Source of the DNA: Leuctra nigra
Taxonomy: Eukaryota > Arthropoda > Insecta > Plecoptera > Leuctridae
Assembly: GCA_934045905.1 (NCBI GenBank)
Contig: OW203762.1
Location: 21,546,345 to 21,610,344 of the forward strand
Length of the DNA: 64,000 bases
Direction of reading: 5' to 3'
Shown here one piece after another: positions 55,271-64,000 of the stretch; the stretch's first letter is position 1, and every line of letters starts with the position of its first letter. The position numbers and the translations under genes were made by a program. The notes beneath the pieces are model-generated. The model was not told the DNA's origin. It did not search any database and saw only the letters and a program-made list of their open reading frames with translations.

Positions 55271-55544
55271 CCACCGTCCTTCCCCTGAAAAAAATCTGAG
55301 GTCAATCTGCGTCAATTATTAAACAAAACAAAATAAAACAGATAATTTATTGAAGTGGGTTGATTAATTAAGTCTCAAAAAACACAAGATGCTTTATTTC
55401 TCCTCAACAGAAGGTGTCAACTTTTCTTGACCTTTTATGGTTCCATAGAAAAAGACCGAAGTGAAAAAGAACCCATATCAATCATTTAAGAGTTAGGTTC
55501 GTTTCTGCGGCATCTCTATCACAATATCTTATTTACTGTGCTGA

Positions 55545-55845
55545 AAGGGCGGCCGGGGCGGGAACGGTGAATGCCTCCGGGTGCTAGTGGGAGGGTTAAG
55601 GGAACAGGAACTCCTCCCTAGGGTTCGTTTAATTGAACCTGGCATGCAGTTGCGGTCCAGGGATGTGGCGACACAGCAAAGACCTAACTGACAATGAAAA
55701 CTGGACGCCTGACATTCCGCGGCTCAACTTCCGGTCGTCCCGAGGGAGCCACCGACAGGTCTTGGCTACTCCCAGTGCAGGCGCCAGGGTCACGTGACCC
55801 GTGAAACCCGAGGGTCAACCGATTTACTCCGACCAGCTTCTATTC
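55545..55845. other. GC-rich island of unknown nature
   Basis: About 300 bp with much higher G+C than either side (gggcggccggggcgggaacg, ctcctccctagggttcg, ccaccgacaggtcttgg). There is no long open frame and no inverted ends. The abrupt borders suggest an inserted segment, such as the 5' leader of a LINE, rather than a promoter, but I cannot identify it. Confidence 0.4.
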
Positions 55846-58584
55846 ATAAATCCAATACCAAAACATAAACGCATATTTCCATGCTTTTCCTTTGGCTCGA
55901 ATCTTTGTTTCCGTGTGCGTTCTTTTCGTATTTCAGGTCAAACAAAGTAACGGGAAACTTTTCCACAAAAGATTCATTACTGTCCTGTTCGTTTACATAT
56001 AAATTTATAGCAAGATCATGCCTCTTGGTTTCACGGAAAATTGATTTAAAGTTTAATCTCCGCTTTACTGATGGATAATTTGAAAGTAAAGCACACTTCA
56101 AATGCTCGCTTATCAAATCGTTCTCTGTATATTTTCATAGATGAAGGAAAAAGGTTAGGTAGAATTTCCCTGGCTTCCAAATTTGTTTTTTGGTGAAACG
56201 TGGTTCTTCTCGAACGCTGTTTTATGCTGTGTTCATTTTCTTAATATTACTATCTGTCCATTCATTATAACTTGTAGAAACTTGGTTAAAACCTACAGGA
56301 GATGTTTTTAACTTACAAGACGTTGAGTACTAATTATTATCTTAATCTAGTCTCGAACGAGCGTAAATGCAAGACTTCGCAGAGTTGAGTAGCAAATTTA
56401 AATGTAAATCTCATGAAAAATAAGTACCCACGGCGTAAGTTTCACAACATGAAAATAATTTCAGGTAAAATTTGCTGCTTGATGCTGTGTTTATGATGTT
56501 ACGTTTAAGCACGTTGAAATACTAACAAACTGAAAAGTCTGTGCCAGATAGTTCAGCTACGTTTCTACTGAAACTTTCAACGTTAAATTGAATATAGTTG
56601 GAACTAAAATAAAATAAAAATACAGACAACTTTGAATTGGGTACATCGGAGAAAAATAACTTGTAAAAACTTTACATTTTAAAAGTTGATTTTTTTTATT
56701 CCTATTACCTTTCAAAGTCACTTCCTACAATATAATTGTATAATTGTAACCGTTTCACTCACTATGCTTGTAAAGGTAGTACGTAATAGTAGCAAAAATA
56801 TCTATCTAAAATACATATAAAATAAATAAGCACGTTCTAGTAGACGAGATGGCACGCATGGACAAGAAGAACGAAGTGTTATTTAGACAACAACCAAACA
56901 GGTAAAGTGGTACTGAGTAATACAGGAACTTGCAACTAGTAATACAAGGACATAAGCAGCGATTATATACCATAAGATGCCATAAGTAAGCCGAAGAAGT
57001 CTTCCTGGCTCAAGGATGTAAGGGGTTGGTCTGGACATTAGCACGGAGTCCTTCTTTAGAGCAGGCAGCAACATCCAAAGTGCAGATAGTCATGATGATT
57101 GACAACCTTTAGAATAAAGCTTGTGTTCCATGAACGCAAAATCATACCGCAACTCCATGGTTACGCGAATTTACAACGCAATGTTGGCCCACAGCCCACT
57201 GGCGTAACTTCGATGTTATCATGTTGCGGGGGGGGGGGGGGGGGGGAGGGCACACAAGAAGAGGAAACTAATTGGAAGCATTGCTATCAATGATTATTAC
57301 TGTAGATGTTTAATAATGTTTGAACAAAGGCGTCTAAAATCTTTTAAAAAATTACTAAAGCCTCCATTCTATTAGAAATAGAACATGATTCACTTTCATC
57401 TTTAATCGCGGTGTTCTCATTATATAATTTAAATTAGAAATACACTTCTGTACTATCTTGTAAGCTGCCAGCACGTGTCTCTTTCCAGATAACATTTGAA
57501 TGATTCAATAAAAAATCCGACAACAAAACAAGTTTTCATCATCAAATAGCCACTGACACAACATCGCTTAGTTTAATGTTACGCGTCAAATTATATTTCG
57601 ATTACATGATACCTCATTCACCCACCCCTTTCATTGTTATAACAAGTTCACCCTAACCCTCGTATGCATAGAAAACCCTTAAAACAAACCGCTCCACCGA
57701 ACGGCGGAGTCTTACTTGCAGAATATAACAATATCCATAAAATACAGGGAGTTACGACAGTAACACAGGCAAAGCTGTTCGGGTGGGTGGTTACGTTACC
57801 AATACGACACTAAAATACGATACAGTTTGCTAAAAAATACAGTGAAATGACTATAAAAGCTAACGCTAGACAAATGTAACATGAAAACTTTGGCTTATTG
57901 TAAATTTATAAAAGTCATCAAAAGAGTGGAATTCACCTGGGGTTGAAACGTTAAAAGAAACTATCTTTATTATCGAGGTGTTATTTTATTATAATCTCGA
58001 CGCAAAGTTTTGTGCGTAAAACGAAGGAGTTTTCGGCTTGAACTTTGACTGAGGGAAGTCTCGACTATAAATGTCAGAAGAACAATGTCTTTCATTAAAG
58101 CTTCTCAGGCGCTTGGGATTCAGTGGTTTTCATGGTACTAATTTTATCGCGTTCCACTGCTGTATCCAACGAATCTTCATTTGGAACTTCCAAGGCTTTG
58201 CGTGAAGTATAAATTGTAGTATGACAAGTATTATAATTGCTACATGTAGTATATTATTTTTTTGGTTTATTATTATGACCTGCTCTAAAACAACGCAAAT
58301 TATTTTCATTTCACTACAGAGAAGTACATACGTTACTTTTACACTGATTTATATGCTATCATAATTTATTTTATCTCTTATTCCAACTAGTAGGTATTAT
58401 AGAGCATAACAATTTACATACATAGACGAAGTCGGGTTGCTAAATTCTTTTCCAAGCTCAAATTACGTGATATGCAAAAGTGAATAACAAATTGCAATTC
58501 CGTATAAATCTAAACCTAATTGCTCGTGATAGTAGCAAATACGTATCATAAGGTAATATAATACATTTCATAGTTTCACATGTC
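55846..58584. other. AT-rich sequence, no gene supported
   Basis: Short open frames only. A poly-G run (57228-57246) sits in 'atgttgcggggg', again with transposon-like flavour. The sequence breaks into the assembly gap at its end. Confidence 0.35.
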
Positions 58585-58784
58585 NNNNNNNNNNNNNNNN
58601 NNNNNNNNNNNNNNNNNNNNNNNNNNNNNNNNNNNNNNNNNNNNNNNNNNNNNNNNNNNNNNNNNNNNNNNNNNNNNNNNNNNNNNNNNNNNNNNNNNNN
58701 NNNNNNNNNNNNNNNNNNNNNNNNNNNNNNNNNNNNNNNNNNNNNNNNNNNNNNNNNNNNNNNNNNNNNNNNNNNNNNNNNNNN
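58585..58784. other. assembly gap (200 N)
   Basis: Exactly 200 N, so a fixed-size scaffold gap. True distance and content are unknown. Open frames drawn across it are artefacts. Confidence 0.99.
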
Positions 58785-58927
58785 ATAGCACGGATATACA
58801 AAACGTGTTCAAGGAGTTGGTTTACTGAAAATCAACAGAGAAAAGATGTAATTACAAGAACACACATACATCTAAAAATTAAAAACCAAGAACAAACGAA
58901 GAAAAGTAGGGTTATCATAAATAAAAA

Positions 58928-59000
58928 CTAAAGTAAAGTAAAGTAAACCCGTCTTTATTTGATACGGCGAGAATAAGCACTGCGGCTTTTCTTCCACTTA
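58928..59000 (-). mobile_element. probable 3' end of a degenerate LINE/SINE
   Basis: Minus-strand text ttctcgccgtatcaaataaa followed by gacgggtttactttactttactttag ends in a (TTTAC)n-like short repeat. This is the kind of terminus that CR1/L2-type elements and their SINEs leave. No coding part remains. Confidence 0.4.
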
Positions 59001-59310
59001 ACCGTGGACTAAGGACCTAACTAAGGACCGGTTTTAAAATGTACTGTTAAAAAAGTCTACGTGGTCATCAGGGAATGTCATTGGGTGCAATACAGTCCAA
59101 ATCAAATGTTTAAAATTTAAAGGATGAAAAACTGAGCCTAGGTAAGTAAATGAATCATGTCTTCAATTCACAATTAAAAAGAGGGTTTCAAAGATATTTT
59201 AAATTTAGAGAAGGATCATTAATTATCAATTAAAATGGGTGCTAATAGATTGTTATTAGTTTTATTTTGCTATGAAATGTTATATTTTTATAAACTTTCG
59301 GGCATTTAAC

Positions 59311-59544
59311 AGATTTTTATTAACAATATCTGTGAGGAATTTCAATGTAAGGATAGTAGTTATTACTGTTTAATCTAAATAATTCCACAAACTTAAACAG
59401 TTTTTGATATATTGTTGTATATTGTGTGTATATTGTTGCGTAATATATCAAAAGCTGTTTAAGTTCGTGGAATTATTTAGATTAAACAACAATAACTACT
59501 ATCCTTACATTGAAATTCCTGACAGATACTGTTAAGAAAAATCT
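59311..59544. mobile_element. 234-bp long-stem fold-back (about 104-bp arms)
   Basis: The left arm (agatttttattaac, aggaatttcaatgtaaggat, agtagttatt..tgtttaatct, aaataattccac) is mirrored on the right (gtggaattatttagatt, atccttacattgaaattcct, gttaagaaaaatct). Mismatches are few. The loop is about 25 bp (tattgttgtatattgtgtg). It is either a fold-back MITE or a hairpin-RNA locus. No target duplication was found. Confidence 0.8.
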
Positions 59545-62500
59545 CACTCGCTTCCCAAGTGAACTTCAATTACAGTTATGACAGAAATTGAACACAGTAA
59601 TACCGTGTTAATTGGTTACAATTGCCCCTCTAAATAGGTTATAAAAACAGGGTCACGTATGTCCATGCTGAAAGACCCATCAACGCGAAAGAAAAGAAAT
59701 CGGTTCTAATGATTACACTCATTTTCCCACAAACTGTCTCTTGAACCTATGAAAGAAAAACTCAATCAGGTTTGAAGATGTTTGGAGCCAGCTTCAGGCA
59801 TTTCTCTCTCATTGTGAATTCCAAGCGTCGATCCAATAAACATCAAAATACCTCCATGAATGGTTTTAATAGCCACTGAGATTATATTAACTGCAGCGCG
59901 TTCGACTAGCCAAAGTGGAACTTGCATTATCATCATGGATGATTGGCTTTTATGCATGTCCATGCAATAAAATACCAAGCAATATTGGCTGACTATCAGT
60001 CGATATGATATCCCATTTCCCCAACAATGAGCTGAGCTGACTTGACTTCAGCCTCCTTCACAAACCGCGATACAATATGAGAGCGCCAGCCACGAATGTC
60101 AAAGGGACGATTTAATATGTATTGGAAAATACGATTCAAAAAATATATGAATTCACGGCACGTATTTCACATAGATTCTCACTTTTATGACTCGATGTCG
60201 AAGATGGGGAAGCACGAAGAGAAGTTTCGAAGTGTTTGGAGACCTCTCTGACGTCATTCTGTTGAAGGTAAGATTGTTGTGATTGGTTGGAGTCGTGGGC
60301 AGTTCAAGATGGCGGTTCAAGTTGAATTGGATGCATTGTGTAAGACTGAAGAAATTACAGTTGAAATTTTACTTCTTCTTGCAGTTATAGATACATATCT
60401 CTGTAATTCTTATTTTGTCTTGAAGATAATAATTATATAGATCAGGCCTGGGCAATCTACATGCGGCCCGCCGGCATTGTATGTAAATAGCTGCGGTTAC
60501 AATAAAAAATATCAGAAGAAGCAGACAGCTTGCTGGAAATACATTTTCTATACATACGGGAATAAGTAGCAAGCTTTGGGAGGTGAATGTGAAATTTCAT
60601 CACTTTTACAAATGGTGGCATATGTGGGATTTCACTTGTGTTAATTTATTTTCAATTTATTTTTAATTGGAGTGCACTTAAATTTGTCTCAAATTGCACC
60701 AAAACTTATGTCTGTGATAGAACACTTTCTCGGGTCCTCTCTTCGGGGCACTTTTAATAAATATCTGAAATTATTGTACCCCAAAATTGTTCCGAGATCA
60801 ATACGTTCAACAGCCTAGCATATTACATCAATAGTTTAGGTAACTTCATTTCAAAATCAAAAGGAATAAAAGTGCACGTAATTGACACACATTTCAATCA
60901 AAAAATATCAAATGATATCTCCGGTCTCCGGATAATTGTATTTTTTGTGGTCCGCTATCTTATTTAATTTCTCAATGCGGGGCCTTCAGCCAAAAAGTTT
61001 GCACAGGCTCTGTATATGGAGTAGTTTTACTTGAGAAAATGTGTCTTGTTTGAAGAGTTCAACAAATAGGCTTAGTAATGTTGAAGTGACAGGTTTGACG
61101 CATATTGTCTGTAAATATATCTGACCACTTCAGTTGTCATGTAAAGGTTGTCATCTATCTGCGGTGATGCCAAATATTTCAGTTTTCAGATAATGTTAAC
61201 ACTGTAAAATCATTATTTACTTACTTATTTTTATTTTCAGTTGCATGATGATGTTCCATGAAATGCGCAAAAGACTAATTAATTGTCAATGGCGCACTGA
61301 TGTTGAGCGGAAGTAATTGCCATCTATATTCATTGTAAACATATGCTTATGCATATTGCATATACTTATGTTTTACTTTCAAATTCGTATATTCAATGGC
61401 ATATCTCGCATATCTCACTTGAGTCGTTCATGCAAACTAATTTTATCGTATAATCTTAATTAACAAATTAATTAATTTAGATTTGGTATAAAGATTCATT
61501 AACCGTTCATCACAATAATGTTGTATTCATGGAGATAATCAACATGTGGGTATTTAGTGTATATTTAAAATACTTATTGTAATCCATGATTTCTTTTATA
61601 AGAAAATTCCTTATTTCAACTTTATTTTTCTCTGAGTTGAGTCACAAGAAAGCACTAAAACATGTTTTCAGGTCGAATCATATGTTCAACGACACAGGTT
61701 CTATAAAAGGCACACATCTCTCTGGTAACAACAAGACATGTACCGTGATTAATAGGAAGGTGAAAGCAATTTCATGCTGAGCGTATACAGATAATTTCAG
61801 CTCTGAAGACACCCCCCTTCCTTGCACCGCGAGTGCGGTCACCCCGCGAAACCTGACCACCCTATAGGAACATAAATCAACACTCGGACATGGTTTAGCT
61901 TTCCACCATATTCTACTTTTTAGAGCTTTTTATTATTATATTTAGAGCCACGCAGCTTGGCGGTGACAAATCAGTGACGGTATATTTCATGACGAGTTAG
62001 CTTTTTTGACTCAATTTTTTTTTTAGTAATTTAATGCGTCATTTAAATAATGGTATTCACTCTCTGTTTAAACAATTCAACTTTATCTTTCTTCGATACG
62101 GCTCGATGTTTTAGTAAATTGGTGTATTGCAAAGTTATCACCGATTTATCTCTACGGATGCGACGTGTAGATGTAGTTTGTTTCATGATTACAACACTTT
62201 TTTTAACTACTGACGCAGCTTTTAATGCACACGTCGGATGTGATATGGTTTTATGGGTTTGCGGAGGAAGTAGACGAGTGGGGCGGCGAGTTTTTGTTCT
62301 CCGGTCCGACCGGGATAGGATATGATTTGCTGGCGAACCACAAATCATATCGACACCCGATGGCTCGATATAACTGCGGTGCGATGCAAGTGAACCTCTG
62401 CAAGCTAGACAGAAATCAGCTGATTCGTTTTGGATAGCCGCCATCTTGGAACAATGCCCGACTCATCATAAAGAGATTGCCATATAAATACCGCTATTTA

Positions 62501-64000
62501 CTTCAAACTGTTTTACACCATGAAAGACGAAACAGTTTGGTTTAAGGAGTCTCTCTTGCACTGTAAATATTTTGGATCATTGATTAATTTAAGTGAAGTT
62601 TAAAGTTGCAAGTCAAGTACCTCGGGCCAGAGGGAGTCGTTAAGACGGAGAAAGCTTCTTTGCTGGATCAACAGACTGGATCAAATAAGATGCCGATGTG
62701 ACTTGGTTCGGATGAGAGGGATAATATTGGCACACCTGGCACTTTTATAGTTACTAGGCGCGCATTGCTTGGGATTGGGGAGCTATAAAAATGTAAGATT
62801 GGGTTTGAAGATTCTCTTCCTGCGTCAGGCAAAGTTGAAACGCGACTTTATTTCGGTTTCCATCTTGTTTTACGACACACCCGTCTTCGAGCATGGAAGG
62901 TTATGTCAATGCCAAGGAGAGTATAACTCTGATTAAAAAACGTTTGATAGCCGACGATCAAAACAGAATTGCTTCAGATCTCGATTCGAAATAATAATAA
63001 TAATTCTATATGAGCTACCTTATAAAAAATAAAAGTTCCGAATCACGAGAAAAGAGAATTTGGTTTGGCGAAATCCTTTCAAATGGTTTGAATTAGATTA
63101 TGTTTTATGAAATAGTGTTTGTATAAACGCTTGACGAGGAAACTGGCGAGATGATTTATTATTCCATCAGTGTATTTGCGAGAATGTAATTCGGTTTTAG
63201 ACTAAGTGTAAAATCATATTCCCTAGTCGCTAAGTACATTGCGGTGAATTTTACCCAGCAGCAAGAAACACGATTACCTTTCGAAACGCTTCGGTTACAT
63301 CGGAAGATCTCAAGAGTCTTGGCGTAAAATAAGACGAGCACAACATCATCTTTTCATATGTTTACTTAACACTTCAATGATTTCAGGGCTGACCAAATGT
63401 TTTGTTAATTTCAAGCTTCCCTGATTTTATAGTTTTCATATAAGAACAAGAGTCGTAAAGTGGAAATGCAATGAGCATTTTAGGTCGCGAGAAAACATAA
63501 CTTTTCATAAAACCAGGCACTTTTACTAAGTTTAAGTCTGTTTTACGTCGGGTACCTCACGCAAACCGCACGTTTTCTGCTACAAGAAAACCTTTCTCAA
63601 ATATCTTGCCGGAGGGAAGAAGTTTGCTTAGCTTCGCATTCATAAACCAACCCTGAATTCTGGCAACTATTAAAACGAAAGTTCATCAGTCTTTTTTTCT
63701 GCTTTATAGCAATATTTCTCAATCTTAAAGTAACCCGATCTTTACTCTGTTCGCCATTCTTCAAATAATAATTAATTAGGTACTTATTTTTATTTTCGAA
63801 AAGCACCCCATCTTTTATAATGAATAAAGCTTTCAAAGTGTTGACTTCCCCTTTTCTATTCATTCTCGCTGGGAAGATGGTAGCTGGGCCAAACGAAGAT
63901 GAAGATGGGTCTGGCTGGTTGGCTACCTTTCACTTCTCCTTGAAGGTTTCATTCAGTTTTATTCCCCGGTGGAGGTGAATCGTGATCCCGCTTGTTTATG
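59545..64000. other. distal sequence, no gene firmly supported
   Basis: Two AAGATGGCGG start contexts occur. On the plus strand at 60307-60316, ATGGCGGTTCAAG runs about 11 codons to a good donor (TTGT|gtaaga, 60340). On the minus strand at 62444, a 133-codon frame starts in ccaagATGGCGGC. Either could be a first exon, but no protein family is recognisable and neighbouring exons are not found. Elsewhere the sequence is AT-rich without clear repeats. Confidence 0.35.

Noticed and set aside
58568..58828. Open frames crossing the N run
   Set aside because: They consist almost entirely of undefined bases.
62043..62444. 133-codon minus-strand frame starting in ATGGCGGC
   Set aside because: Composition is unremarkable and no motif is recognised; noted as a finding only.

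Overview
This is eukaryotic nuclear DNA, almost certainly from an insect. The genes are intron-rich, with GT-AG introns of 0.1-9 kb. Intergenic DNA is AT-rich and is broken up by poly-G/poly-C tracts and many short TIR transposons, tRNA-derived SINEs and LINEs. A hemipteran is my guess from the overall texture; no single feature proves it.

Genes in order: (1) 621-7697 (+), the 3' half of a glycerol kinase 5 (GK5) gene in five exons, with an eight-copy 133-bp array seeded from its penultimate exon. (2) 11319-32321 (+), a class 3 (fatty) aldehyde dehydrogenase with three candidate first exons, a pair of mutually exclusive 116-nt exons and a C-terminal membrane anchor. (3) 35505-38358 (+), an ABHD8-like alpha/beta-hydrolase in which the nucleophile serine is replaced by glycine. 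(4) 38850-43092 (-), CCDC124, convergent with ABHD8. (5) 43477-46999 (+), mitochondrial ribosomal protein L24, divergent from CCDC124 across 384 bp. Exon phases were checked codon by codon and every complete gene model closes in frame: 503 aa for the core ALDH isoform, 554 aa for ABHD8-like, 216 aa for CCDC124 and 253 aa for mRpL24.

Mobile DNA. A nearly complete Dong/R4-like LINE (17556-21436) sits in a (TAA)n microsatellite inside the first ALDH3 introns. A second LINE of CR1/L2/jockey type (about 49930-53368, minus) has one intact ORF with an N-terminal hydrophobic segment and a 2A-like motif, and is nested inside a hAT-type element. Six non-autonomous elements have recognisable 8-bp target-site duplications (11545, 32709, 40160, 41411, 45300 and 49722-53417). 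Five full-length Tc1/mariner-like MITEs of about 211-223 bp, a Harbinger-like MITE, two copies of a tRNA-derived SINE and two long perfect-looking hairpins fill introns and spacers.

From 47.0 to 64.0 kb I can support no host gene. This part holds the nested LINE, a 200-N assembly gap, a hairpin, a GC-rich island and otherwise unassigned AT-rich sequence.
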